Made by a program: the position numbers and the translations under genes | Shown here: one piece after another, positions 1 to 11,678 of the stretch | Layout of the letters: each line of letters opens with the position of its first letter | Position numbering within the stretch: position 1 is the stretch's first letter | Source of the DNA: Rhizopus arrhizus | Taxonomy: Eukaryota > Mucoromycota > Mucoromycetes > Mucorales > Rhizopodaceae | Assembly: GCA_024220505.1 (NCBI GenBank) | Contig: JAKZZE010000013.1 | Coordinates: 1,426,001 to 1,490,000 of the forward strand | Reading direction: 5' to 3' | DNA: 64,000 nucleotides | The notes under the pieces: generated by a model | What the model was told of the DNA's origin: nothing | The model's input: the letters and a program-made list of their open reading frames with translations, nothing else | Database searches by the model: none

Positions 1-105
1 ATGAGTGTTCGATGAAGAAGTATATAAGGCAATATGAGCGGTCGATAAAAGAACAAAAAGACATATAAAGTAATGTTTTAAAACGTATCATTCGTTGCTC
101 AACCG
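1..105 (+). repeat. Right-end fragment of the Tnp2 element family
   Basis: The first ~100 bases match, with scattered differences, the stretches at about 7245-7345 and 18060-18175, which are the right ends of the complete element and of its deletion derivative. They contain the same ~33-bp units (a core like AATATGAGTGGT followed by AAAGAAGTATATAAGG) and the same AAAAAGACA-TAAAGTAATG tail. A third copy of this family therefore ends inside the window start, with the rest lying upstream of position 1. Confidence 0.6.
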
Positions 106-306
106 TTGACTAGTGTTGATTAAAGCGTAAAAAATGTTTTGGTAAGAGAATGCTAAACGACCTCCTCTTGCTTGCTTAAAAGATATTAAACGCTTAATGA
201 ACTGCCGCGAAAAACGTTTAAAACAGCAATAAAATTCCGTTGATTTGCGTTAACTTTCGCGTATTTGCGCTCATTTATGCTAAAAAACAACGTTTAATAT
301 CTCCAA

Positions 307-338
307 TTATTTGCAGTGTGTACACACTGCAAATAATG
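307..338. repeat. Perfect 32-bp palindrome made of two abutting MITE-type termini
   Basis: The sequence starts ATTATTTGCAGTGTGT and is followed directly by its exact reverse complement. The half-site ATTATTTGCAGTG is also the terminus of the MITE at 15469-15797 and of the repeat starting near 20171. This looks like two element ends joined head to head with nothing between them. It may be a deletion product or excision footprint (inference). Confidence 0.6.
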
Positions 339-394
339 TTGCGCCTTTGACGTAGAATTCTGATATCGGTGACAGTCATAGGTCCACAGATTTT

Positions 395-1643
395 AAAGTT
401 TTTTTTAAAAAAACATTATATCTTGCTGTATTGGTCATTTTCGAAATATGAAAAAAGATTTAGATGCGAAAAAATAAAGAAATTAAGTAATGTTATTTTT
501 TTCATTGTAAGGTAAATATTCATAAAGTTATTCACGTTTTAAAAAAATGTCTTTTTTTTTTACAGATGATCTTTTTTTGGAAAGCTTGTTTTCCTCTATC
601 GTTGAAAGACCGATATCTTCTTTTTTTTATTTTTGAGGGCAAAATGCGGAAATCAAAAGCACCATGCGATTATTTTGATCAGAAGAATACATATTAGGAA
701 GGCAGTCTGTGCTTTTTAGCTTAGCTCATTAGAAACGTGTAACAGAATGTAACAAAATAGTTGCGTTTGGGAAAAAAAAAGAAGCTGAAAAATTAAAAGT
801 AAAAAAAAAAAGACAAAGTTAAAAAAAAAAGACCTAGTGAAAAAAAAAAAAAAAAAAAAAAAGAGCATAGCAATAAAATGTTACTTATTCAAATGAAAAC
901 AATAACGTAACAGTAAACATGTTTTATAAAAATACAAATGCTTTTACATTATAACAAAAAATACGTGTATATTTTAAAAAGAATAAAAAAAAAAAGAAGC
1001 TTTGTTAACATGTTAGAAGGCAATTATAATTAATAGATACAAGCACAATTTTTTTGTTTTTCAAGTAAATAGATTGCTTTATTATTTTTTTTATGACAGA
1101 TAACATAATAGAATATATGTTTTTAAGCTTATATTAGTTCATTACTTACTTTATGTTTACACATGGGTGTAATTTGCAATTAGCCATTAGCCATTAGAGA
1201 TGTTAACATTGCCAACTTCCTTTATCAAAAAGGGCTTTTCAACAACAAGCAGTAATATAAGTTTGATATTCTTATAGTTTTATCGTGTTAAAACGAACAA
1301 CTTTGCTCATGTGGCTCATGTTCGTCATCCGAATGTGTCCCATTAGGAATTCCTAATGTAAAAAAAAAAAAAAAAAAAAGAAACCGACATTAGACTTGGT
1401 TGTTATTACTTTTTTATAAGCTTACATTTGACCAGTGCTTGAGCTTTCCTTTTTTTTTGTTTTGTGCCTTTGGCATCTAGTGTATTCCATGAAACAAAAC
1501 AAGGGAAAAAAAAAAGAAGTTGTTTTACTGCCTTATTTCATTGTTTAAGCACCGACTGTTTTTGCAAATTTACTACTCGTTTTTTATCAGGCGCATTTTT
1601 TTTTTCCTTCTTTATTTCTTTACAAAATACTAAATTCTTCAAA
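395..1643. other. Left non-coding arm of the Tnp2 element
   Basis: No convincing gene is present. The stretch is AT-rich with homopolymer runs (for example A-runs near 840-862 and 1362-1379). It matches 15865-17010 closely, including shared landmarks such as TTAGCCATTAGCCAT and GTCCCATTAGGAATTCCTAA. Conservation of the arm in a derivative that lost the genes suggests it carries sites needed in cis for movement (inference). Confidence 0.6.
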
Positions 1644-4510
1644 ATGAACAACATCAACAACATTAAAATCGCTTGCACTTGTACCGAATGCAGCATGCAT
1701 CCCGGTGGATTTAGAAGACTTGCAAAGAGAACTGTTCTTACTCATAAGCGTCTGGACAGATTCAGAGGAAGAGGTTATAGTTTTTATTTTTTCGTATAAA
1801 CGCACTCGTGTTAATGTAAAAAAAAAAAAAAAAAAAAATAGAGTCCAGAAGACAAGTAGCCGAAGTCATGCAACAACCAACAGCCGTCCCTGAAAACGAA
1901 AGTGAGCATACCACCTTTGAAGGTATATTTTCAGTCGACAAAGCATTTTACATTAGAAAGGATTTATTTATTGAACTGTATTTTACAATTTGTTAGACCA
2001 CATGAATGTTGATGGAGAGGAGGAATTGAGCCACGAAGAACAGCTCAAGCATCTTTTGGTGCTCTATGTGGTTCTTTTTCAAGCAAAGTACCTCTCTGTA
2101 CAAGCTGGTGAAGAATTGTTGGCCTTTCTCTCTTTCTTTGTTCGTGCTCTTGGCCATGACATGGAGATACCAACAAAGATCTCCACGGCTCGTGTCATGG
2201 TCAACTACTCGTCTGCCAGCAGTGGTGTTTCTCGTTTTCTTGTCTGTTCCCTTTGCAGAAGCGTTTACACCACGGGAAGTTTGCATGCCCGACAATGCTC
2301 TTATGTCAGGTTTGCAAACAACCCTCACCGCCAAGAACAACCATGTGGTAATCCTCTTTTTGTTGGAAGCACCGTCAAGCCTGCTCTTGAGTACCCTTAC
2401 AACTCAATTTTGGAAACGTTGAAGAAGTTTTTTGCTCGTCCTGCCTTCGAGTTCCAAATTGAGCAGTGGAGAAGTAGATCGGTGGAAGAGGATGTTCTTT
2501 ACGACATCTATGATGGTAGAGTTTGGAGTCAGCTTGCCGACTCAAATGCTCAGCCATTTGTCAACAAAGAAAGGTCGTTGATGGTGTCGTTGAATGTGGA
2601 CTGGTTTCAGCCTAGTGACGGTATGCACTATTCTTGTGGTGGTGTGTACCTCACTATCAACAATCTCCCAAGAAGTTCAAGGATGAAGACTTCCAACGTT
2701 ATTCTTGTTGGTATGATTCCTGGTCCTGGCGAGCCCACGGATGACCAAATTCAAAACTTCTTGCGGCCAATGGTGGATGAGTTGATTGTCCTGTACGATG
2801 GTGTGGTTATACCCACCTATCAATGCCCAAATGGTATGCTTGTTCGTGTTGCTTTAATGTCAGTCAATTGCGACATACCTGCAGCGCGTAAAGTAGCCGG
2901 GTTTATGGGGCAGTCAGCTCATAAGGCTTGTAACAAATGCTCAACTGTCTTTCCTAGAATCAGTACTGGTGTGAATTCATCCAAGCCTGATTTTTCCAAC
3001 TTTGATGATGAACACTGGATAATGAGGGACAGTATTCAACAAAGACAAGAAGCATTTGACTGGCTGAATGCAACTCACATCACTCAGCAAAGAGCCTTAC
3101 AGACGAGCACGGGGAGTAAATGGAGTGAGCTCCATAGACTTTGTTATTTTGATGTGGTGAGATTGACAGCTGTGGATCCAATGCACAACTTGTTTCTTGG
3201 TACACCAAAAAGAATGATTGAAGTTTGGGAAGGCCGTGGTTTGCTCACTGTAAATGATTTCAAGGCAATGGCTGATGAATCTAGCTCAGTTATCATTCCT
3301 TCTCAATACTGCAAGATATCTAGATGTATGTAACAAATATAAAAAACTTTAATTCATGTTCAAGCTAACAATTATTTTTTTTTTAAAAAAAAAAGTCAAG
3401 ATTGAAAGTTGTTTCAGTAACATGAAATCAGACGAGTGGAGAACGTGGTGCGTTGTGCTGTCGCCATTTCTCTTGAAACAGAAACTGGCAAGAGAGCACT
3501 TTGACAATTGGATGCTGTACGTTGAAGCGGTGAAATTGGTCACTGGGCCCCTTGTTACAAATGAAGACATAGACATAGCCCATTCACTCTTTAAAAATTT
3601 TGGCAAGACTTGTGTTCGACTATATGGAAACTCTATGGCAACACCAAACATGCACATGCATATGCATCTCAAGGAATGCTTTTTGGACTTTGGTCCTTCT
3701 TATGCCTTTTGGCTTTATGGTTTCGAACGCCTTAATGGTAACATAAAAAATATAAACATTAATTTTAAGACAGGCTTCGAAACAACCTATGCAATTATGG
3801 TTATCCAAAATGTTCATACACAAGACCTCATACACTCATTACATTCATTCATTAACACAACCAACAATGACATGCTCCTATTAGTGAAATCTATAGAAAA
3901 GATAGGCGAGGTTACGAGTGATGAGAGTGGTTTAACGCCATTTGACTACTCTCGTTTCATAGACGGGCCTAGTTTATTCAATTCGACGATTACTGGTAGT
4001 GAGCCTCTGCCATCAACCTCCTATCCTTTAAAATACAACAAAAAAACACACCTTATATGCCATGAACATTATGAAGCTTTAAAAACCTATTATATCTACA
4101 CCTATGCAACTAATACATACATCGATACTACTATACATTCATTTAAAAATATTAATTTGCTTGGACAACTTTATCAGCCAGCAATTAACAATTCCTTTTC
4201 ATCATCACCTTCATCATTCATTCAGGCCATTGTCGACAATCAACTGCGCATTGGTCAAATATCATATCTTTTCACACATTCATTTAACAATATGACTCAT
4301 TACTTTGCATTTGTCAATTGGTACAGCCATGCGACCCAGCATTTCCCCACCTTCGATGGTACTGGCATCCAAGTGTGGAAGAATCAATATGAACCAGTGT
4401 CAAGACTTAGCATACTTCCAATTCATCGAATTTATAACCCTGTTGCTGTCAAATCATACATCGATAACCACATCCTCACTCTCTCTCTTCCAAGAAAAAT
4501 TTATATGTAA
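1644..4510 (+). CDS. Tnp2-family transposase, 4 exons, 877 aa
   Basis: Exons read 1644-1773, 1842-1901, 1997-3325 and 3396-4510. All have GT-AG borders and phases join cleanly to a single 877-residue frame. The start ATG opens a Cys-rich N-terminus (CTCTEC then HPGG, residues ~12-22), like the zinc-binding head of fungal Tnp2/KDZ-type transposases. Near residue 455 is the family motif VDPMHNLFLGT, and near residue 606 is GPSYAFWLYGFERLNG, typical of the C-terminal part of Tnp2 proteins. Known role of the family: DNA cleavage and strand transfer at element ends in the nucleus. It converges on the accessory gene at 4698-5974, with 187 bp between their stop codons. No frameshift or nonsense mutation is seen, which is unusual in this TE-rich region. 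Assignment to Tnp2 is solid; assignment to Plavaka versus classical CACTA is not. Confidence 0.8.
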
Positions 4511-4697
4511 CAAATATGCAAAACCATTAAATCATTCATTTATCTATCGATATTATTATTATTATTTTTATTTTATTACATATTTTACTAAAGAATCATT
4601 CAATAGACTAGCTTTTTTTTTTAACAAATGTTTATTCAATTTGAAAAACGACAACAAAACAAGGAACAAAAAGGAAAGGAAAAAAAAAAGTGGATGC

Positions 4698-5974
4698 CTA
4701 TGGCATTGGGTTGACGGCGGCAAAGGAGGAAGAACCAGAAACAGAAGTTGGAAAGCCAAGAGCAGGGGAAGAAAAAGCCCAGGAAGGGTAATACTCATGG
4801 TCGAGCTTATCAGGGAACTCCACCTCAACATTTTCTATTCTTCTTCTAATAGCTGGTGGAGCCCCCTTTTTCTTTAACAAGTCTTTGTGCCCTTTCTGCA
4901 GCTCTTTGTGGAATTCCGCTACCTGTAGGCAATTAAGGTATATTAGAAAAAGAGGTTTATTGATATGTTATACTTACTCTTTCACTTCTGAATGATGGCC
5001 GCTTGACAATAAATGTACGGCCATCTTCATCTTCTGGGCCATCCTCCTCATCAGAGGTCCAAGCAACCGTCAAGATCTTTTCGGCAAATGGGAACCGGGC
5101 GTGGTATGCTTCTGCGTTGGCGTTGTAAGCAATCCTCCTGTTAAGGAGTTTCTATCATAAAGTATTGATATAAGTATTATAGGCATTTTATATTATGATT
5201 TTTTGAATATCAAGTACTTACTGCATTTACGCGGCTGCGGCAGGCTGACGTTGGTGTCGCCACAGCTTTCCCATTTGCCTTATCCACCATGTAATAGAAC
5301 TTACTTCTAATCATGGTGAATATCTGCGAATCAGTCAGGCAATTGAAGCGTTGGTGCTTCCTGACTTCATCGCGCAACAGATTTTTTACTTTTCTGTTGG
5401 CCTTGTCGGTGATGGACTTGAGCGTATCAAACTTGATGCCACGGCCAACCAAGTATTCACGGTAGTGATCAGCTATGTGATCCTATAATGTAAGTGAAAA
5501 AATTAAGAAATAAAGTTACTAAATTGAATTTACTAATTGATACTTTAATTTTTAGCTTACACTACACTGCTTTTTGATCTTGTTGATCTCAGCCACAGAA
5601 ACATACTGCTGCCCTTGCTGTGGCTGTTGAACTGGATGTTGCTGCTGCTGCTGCTGCTGTTGCTGTTGCCACATTTGAGCAAAAAACTGCATTTGGGCAG
5701 CCATCATCTCTGGTGTGAAACTAGAGGCTGCTCCAATAGCCTCTGCACCAGTATGGCTACCAAATGTTGCAACAGGAGCGGCCACAGGAGCAGAAACGGG
5801 AACAGGAGCAGAAGCGGGAACAGGAGCAGGAGCGGGAACAGGAGCAGGAGCAGGGAAAAGAGAAGAGGAAGAAGGAACAACAGTGGATGATGATCCAGCG
5901 ATATTTGAAGAAACTCTTGCCCTTTTTGGGGCATTGCTGGGAACGTTGATGGGTGTAGCGACGCGTCTAGACAT
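4698..5974 (-). CDS. Element-encoded accessory protein of unknown function, 4 exons, 357 aa
   Basis: Minus-strand exons are 5974-5561, 5482-5222, 5151-4978 and 4922-4698. Each junction is GT-AG in phase 0, giving 357 residues. The N-terminus is low complexity: Ser-rich, then an Ala/Pro/Val repeat (residues ~40-75), then poly-Gln encoded by CAG/CAA around residues 104-113. The rest is a charged, probably globular region (LVGRGIKFDTL, KNLLRDEVRKHQRF) followed by an acidic patch (SDEEDGPEDEDG) and a basic stretch (LLKKKGAPPAIRRR). I recognise no catalytic motif. Because it lies convergently with the transposase inside the same element, it is probably an accessory DNA-binding or regulatory factor, as in other two-gene CACTA-type elements; this is inference. 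It could instead be a captured host gene. Confidence 0.65.
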
Positions 5975-5999
5975 TTTTTAAAATAAAGTATAAAGAAGA

Positions 6000-7164
6000 A
6001 GAAAAAAGAAGAATGTGCTACATTGTTTTTATATTCTTCAGTTTATTTTGTACTCTTTTTTTTTAAAAAAAAAGAAAAAAAAAACACTATTAGGGTTGAA
6101 GATGTTAAATTTAAATAAAGAATAAGTCTAACAATATATAAACAAGCTTTTTGAATATTTTAATAGCTGAACTATGTTAAAAAATGCAGTTGAAACGAGC
6201 TTTCATGGTTATTAGAATTTACTGATACTGAATAATTGTAACACTTGTAAAATGAAGCTATAAAAAAAGTACTTTTTTTTCCCTTTTTTTTTTCCTTTTT
6301 TTTTTAAAAAAAAATCTTTTCTGAAAGGTAAGTTCTTAATATTATATATACTCTATTATTGCTCTAATGGTACTTGTACTTTAGTAAAGTTGTGTTGGTT
6401 GCTTTCTTTATAGTTTAAATTGTCTTTATAAAGTCTTTTTCCCAGGATTATAGTTGCTTCTTCTTTTACTTGTTGGTATAAGCTTGGCTGGTGTCTTTTT
6501 TTCTTCTTTTATCTCGTGGTTCGTCTAAAGCAAGGTACTATTACTTTTACTATATACTCCATAACTAATATTTATTATAGATGCGTTCTGCTTCCTTTTT
6601 TTTACTTGTTGGTAAAGCTTAGCAAGGTTTTTCTCTTGGCCCATCTAAAGAAAGGTACTATTACTTTTATTACATATCCTTCATAGCTAATAATTATTAT
6701 AGATGTCTGCTGCTTTTTTTACTTGTGAGTATACGCTTAGCTAGTTTTTTTCCCATGGTCTATCTAAAGAAAGGTACTATTGCTTTTATTATATATACAC
6801 GATATTTAACATCTATTGTAGATGAATGTTGCTCTGCTTTGGCCTCTTTCTGTTTCTTTCCTAATTTTCGCTTTGGTTCTTAAGTACTGATGTCTTTTCT
6901 TTTGCTTTGAGTGCCCAAGTCCTTGAATCCTTGTGTCTCTGAATCCTTGAGCTTGGCTTTTTTTTTAAAATTTTTTTTTGAGTTCCACGAGATTAATTGA
7001 TGTATTTTTAGATTAGATGCTGCTATCCTGATGACATTAGGTAAGTCAAGTACACTTTTAAAACGCTACAAGCAAAGAAATACTATGTATTGTTATTATT
7101 ATTTTATTCAAATAAAAAAAAGCTATTTTTTATAAACAAAATCCCTATTTTTTTGTATATATAA
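6000..7164 (+). other. Right non-coding arm of the Tnp2 element with exon-intron-like tandem units
   Basis: No long open frame is present. The arm matches 17070-17995. It begins with splice-like signals (AAAGGTAAGTTCTTAATATT at ~6325) and contains three ~120-125 bp units between ~6410 and 6850. In each unit, CTAAAGNAAG precedes GTACTATT..., an internal CTAAT-like box, and TATTATAG or TTGTAG before ATG. The intervals have the size and signals of short fungal introns. A further GTAAGTC donor-like site lies at ~7040. This suggests a spliced transcript, possibly non-coding, reading rightward out of the element (inference). Confidence 0.45.
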
Positions 7165-7310
7165 AGCAATATTTATTGCAATATGAATGGTCGATAAAGA
7201 AGTATATAAAGCAATATAAGTGGTTTATAAAGAAATATATAAGGCAATATGAGTGGTTCATAAAGAAGTATATAAGGCAATATGAGTGGTTTATAAAGAG
7301 TAAAAAGACA
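7165..7310 (+). repeat. 33-bp tandem repeat at the element's right end
   Basis: About four units of a 33-bp motif (core GCAATATGAGTGGTTCATAA then AGAAGTATATAAG) occur in tandem with small differences. The same array occurs at ~17998-18140 and partly at 1-105. Because 33 is divisible by 3, the array creates an artefactual open frame with an 11-residue period. It probably acts as subterminal sequence (inference). Confidence 0.7.
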
Positions 7311-7554
7311 AATAAAGTAATGATTTAAAAAGTATCATTGGTTGCCAAATTATTTATAACGTAGAATAGACTATGTAAAGCAGCTAACAAGAGAGACGCC
7401 TTCGCAGAACGACAATTGGGTCTGTATAAATCTACTTAGAGCTATGGATCATTATTTTCGTTAATATCGGCACCATACAGAGACGCAGAATATATTGACA
7501 GACATTTAGGTCCTTAAAGGGTGCCGATATTGACGTCGGCATAAATACCCATTC

Positions 7555-7977
7555 TGTTGTATCCACACAACTAGTAAATTGAACATTCATGGATAAACGA
7601 GAGATCTCCGCAATAGCCAACTTTGCCCTGTTGTCTCTATCGGTGTTCCCACGACTATATCGGAACCTGATTATAACAACGGCAGTTCAATCCAACTTTA
7701 TTCGATAATTATCGTTAGATCAATAATTTATCTACTTCATTGTCCCTTGATTCGTCAAGAAGACAGCGGCTATTGATTATCTACTATCTTTCCTCTATCT
7801 TCCCATCCTTCCCACATTATTCTTTTAACCGATCAATTGAAATAGCGGTAAAGATCCAGACATCCAAAAAGTATAAATAGCCTCAAATGTTTTTATTAAT
7901 AAAGCAACATATAATCTTTAGTTTCACAACTATTGTCTTTTTAGTTTTTGTCTCTTATTTTAATACTTGGCAAAACA
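7555..7977 (+). repeat. 5' LTR of the chromovirus
   Basis: It begins TGTTGTATCC and ends TTGGCAAAACA. It contains a TATA box (GTATAAATAG at 7871-7880) and a polyadenylation-like AATAAA (7898-7903), consistent with promoter and R-region functions. The sequence is identical to the 3' LTR apart from one base. Confidence 0.93.
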
Positions 7978-8052
7978 TTTTTTTTTGTGAATTCTTTATT
8001 GACTTTATTTTTAAAACAACCCTTTTTTATTATTACTACCTACCTTACCAAT

Positions 8053-11000
8053 ATGTCAAACACAAATGACTTCAACTCTGCTGCTGCTGGTTCTTCCAGT
8101 AGTAATGCCAAAACTTATCCTGATAACGCTCGTCGTATGTCAGATGTTTCTACCTTATCTTCAGAGGCAGAGTCCTCTGGAATGACCACTTCCGCAGTTT
8201 CATCTGGTTCTCTTGAACCTAGAATCGCAGCTCCATCCATCCATTCTTCTATTGAGGAGTTGGATTCCACCATCATCGGTGCCACCCAGGTTATCCTTAA
8301 CTTGTCTGTTCGTCTCCTTTCTACGACTCCTGAGTCAGAGGAAGACAACATGGTGCGCGCTAAGTACGAAGCCTGTTCCAAGGATCTGGAGAGACTAGTT
8401 CATACTAGGGATCTCCTCCAGCGAGCCATGAACCATGCTGTTCCCACCGCTTGGACTGGTTCACCTAAGGTTGCGCCTGCAGCCTTGAATGTTGTACCTC
8501 CAAACCTACCCCTCATGCAGTGGAAGGGTGCGGTCTTTGACCCATCTGCCCCAGTCTCTGTGGATGTCAAGCACTGCTTGAAAAAATTTCAGGACGTAAT
8601 GTTCGCACATGGTCTTGATCTTGATCAGCACTGGCTTCGTCTTCTCCCTCCTTGCTTGTCATCGAGTCAACGTACTTGGCTTGATGAGTACCAAGAAAAA
8701 GAGGATGTCCATACGTGGAGTCAGTTCAAAAAGGCTTTTACTAGCCATTATGGTGTTGGATCGGCTGAAGAAAAAGCCACGTCTACAACGGAGTTGTTAC
8801 GCATCTCCATGACCGCTGCTGAAACTGTTGACCAGTATGTTGAACGTTTCAACAACCTCCGTCGCTTGGCACAGATCCAAGATCGCTGTGTCTTGACTCG
8901 TTGCTTTCTGATCGGTCTTCAGGCCGATATCTACAAGAAGGTGGTCGTGTCCTTAGCCAATTGTACGGACGCGGAAAAAGAATCGGTCGACTACGTTGTC
9001 AAGTTGGCCAAGACTTTGTACCATTCGCTGTACAAAGTTCGTAAAGTGGCTAACGCTGCTCACACTTCTGCTGGCCCTTCGATGGTCAATGACTCTTCTT
9101 CTTCTGGTCGGAAGAGATCTTCTGCTTTTGTCTCTGGTTCTGCTGTTCGTGCTTCACCTTATCCAAAGGTTTCTAGGAAGTATTGCAGCTTCCACAAGAC
9201 CAACAACCATAGCAACGATGAATGTCGTGCTATGAAGAAAGCTTCCTCTTCTTCTCCTTCTTCGGGTTCAGCCCAAGATGATGTCTCCTCTGGTTCTGCT
9301 GCCTCTCAGTGGAATCCAAGAAACCAACCTTCCGGTTTGGGACGTCCGTGCCGCTCTTGTGGTGCTGACAACTGGCGTCCTGGTCACCGATGCAAAGGAA
9401 AGGGCCGTTCAACCGGTTCCTTGGCTGACGACTCTGCCGGATCTTCTCACATGTTTCGAGCAATGAGTCGATCCCCTGCTTCTTCCTTGTCTTCCGTTGC
9501 CTCTTCTGGTAACGATGTTTCTGTTTCTGTTGGTTCTTCTGCCACTGCTGCTTCGGGTAGTAGTGATGCTTCTCCCGGTCGCAAGACTGATGCTGCTGGT
9601 CCCGTTGTTCCTGTTCCCGATTCATCGGATGATATGGACATTGATGTTGCGGAAGCCCTTACTGTGGCTGAAGCTGCTCAGGCCTGTAAGTACATTACAC
9701 ATTACATCTTTTCTAAAGCGCCTTCAAACACTAATACGCTTTATGTTCCTATTATTATAGAGCACATCAAAACATGGGCCATGATTGATACCCGTTCGTC
9801 TTTTTCGTGTGTGTCTCCTTCGTTCTGTTCGGCACTTGGTTTAGTTCCAACACCTAATCCAGGATCGATCAAATTAGGACATAATAGTTCAAGTACTGTA
9901 AGCCGGTTAGGCATAATAAATCTTACTGTTTATTATAACCAAATCCGTTTGTCATATGAATTTGAAGTGTTTGATTTTAGCAGTGATGTTCCCATTTGTT
10001 TAGGACTTGACATTTTGCCTAAACTAAGAATAGGTTTAACAGGATTAGCCACTTCTTGGTTAAATTCTAATATTCCTAAAATACCTGATCCAGTTAACCC
10101 TGATGATTATAAGCCAAATGAAACTCCTGTTGGCACTATGCAGGAAAGACAACGTTTGATGAGCACTATTCAACCTTTGTTAGATGCTAATACGAGTATC
10201 CCCATGTCTTCTCATTGTAATTTACCTGGTGCTATCATCACTCTTGATACTGAACCCAATGCCTTTGCTTATCGAAGACAACCCGATATTGCTATTGCTA
10301 ATAGAAAGATCATGGAAGACCAAATTCAAACTTGGTTGGATGATTGTGTCATTGAACCTGCTCCTTCCAATACTCGCTTCAATAACCCTATTTTTCTTGT
10401 TGGAAAAAAGGATGTCAACGGATTATACACTAAGAAAAGAGCAGTTATTGATCCACGTCTGCTTAACCAACTTGTAAAGAATGTTGATAGAATGCCTTTA
10501 CCTCTAATCAGCGATCTTCATCAACGTATGGGTTCTGCTACTATATTCACTACCTTCGACATACGAGCATGCTTTCATCGTTTTCTTATCCAAGAATCTG
10601 ATAGACCCAAAACCGCATTTACTCATCCATTTACTGGTATGCAGTATCAATTTCGTCACTGTCCTTTTGGCTTGACAAGCACCGGTAATATTGTACAGCG
10701 TGTTCTTACAAATTTGTTCGCAGATCTTCCTTACACTGCACTCTATATTGATGATCTATGTGTCTTCAGCTCTGGTGACATGAATCAACATATTGAGTAT
10801 GTCCGTGAAGTGTTGAAGCGTCTTACTGCTGCAAATTTAATTATTAATGTTGAAAAGACGCATTTTGCACAAAGTTGTGTAAATATTCTCGGATGGACTA
10901 TTGGTAACAATGGTTCTCTAATCCCTGATCAACGTAAACTGACAAATATACATTCTTGGCCCACACCTAAAACTGGTAGACAAGTCATGAGTTTTCTTGG

Positions 11001-11678
11001 GTTTGCAAACTATTTCCCTAATAGTTTACCAATGTTTTCTCGCTTGACTGCTCCACTTGACCGGTTGCGATCTCTTAATTCTTTAAAAGGAATTTGGAAT
11101 GAAACCCATGAATGCAGTTTTCGTAATATTAAGGATGCCTTAGTGAATGCCCCAGTTATTCACATTCCTGACCTTAAGTACCCATTCTACGTTGCAACAG
11201 ATGCTAGTGCTTATGGTATCGGCGGTGTCGTTTATCAAGTCATCGACCAAGACATTAAATATAACGCCTTTGCTGCAAGATCTCTTTCCCCTACCGAACG
11301 TCGTTATCATACAAACAAACGAGAGTTGTTAGCGATTGTATTCATGTTTGAAAGATATAATAAATGGTTATACAACCGTCATTTTACCTTGACAACTGAT
11401 CATAAAGCCTTGATTTATATCAAGAAGCAAGTTGTTCCAAATGCTGCCATGCTTGTTTGGTTTGAAACAATTTTCGAATATTCATTTGATATTGTTCATT
11501 GTCCTGGCATTAAGAATATTATCCCAGACGCACTTAGTCGTTTATTCCCAGATGACAATAAACTGGAGGGGGGTAACAATGTCAACAATGTTGCCATCTA
11601 CAATATCCGTGGTAAAGAAAAAGAAAAAAGAAAACCAACTTTTAAAGAAAAATCTAAAAGTTATGAAACACAAACATA
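8053..11678 (+). CDS. Chromovirus gag-protease-RT-RNase H, 5' portion of interrupted gag-pol
   Basis: The first ATG after the 5' LTR is at 8053 and opens a Ser-rich leader. A retrotransposon Gag region follows (residues ~180-320, including DQYVERFNNLRRLAQ), then a zinc-knuckle-like CRSCGADNWRPGHRC near residue 431. The protease motif appears at ~578 as MIDTRSS; Ty3/gypsy proteases usually have DTG or DSG, so the Gly-to-Arg change is odd. Reverse transcriptase covers ~770-950 with YIDD at ~898. RNase H is marked by TDASAYGIGG and TDHKALIYI (residues ~1046-1160). The frame runs into the Tc1-like element at 11679, whose sequence adds an artificial tail stopping at 11724. The frame resumes without loss at 13309. 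Confidence 0.9.

Larger units (their letters stand above)
395..7345 (+). mobile_element. Two-gene DNA transposon with Tnp2-type transposase (CACTA/Plavaka-like), boundaries approximate
   Basis: The element is defined by its transposase gene (1644-4510, +), a convergent accessory gene (4698-5974, -), and flanking arms that recur at 15865-18175 without the coding interior. The left boundary is where similarity to the second copy begins (about 395) and the right one is where it ends (near GGTTGCCA, about 7345). I could not define terminal inverted repeats or a target-site duplication by eye, so the ends are approximate. Tnp2 transposases belong to the CACTA/EnSpm group and, in fungi, often to the related Plavaka group. 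Which one applies here is not settled by what I can see. Both genes are open through all introns, so this copy may be functional. Confidence 0.65.

Noticed and set aside
5615..5949. Plus-strand frames rich in Leu, Gln or Gly-Thr over the accessory gene
   Set aside because: They are antisense readings of the CAG and Pro/Ala-rich repeats in the first exon of the minus-strand gene.
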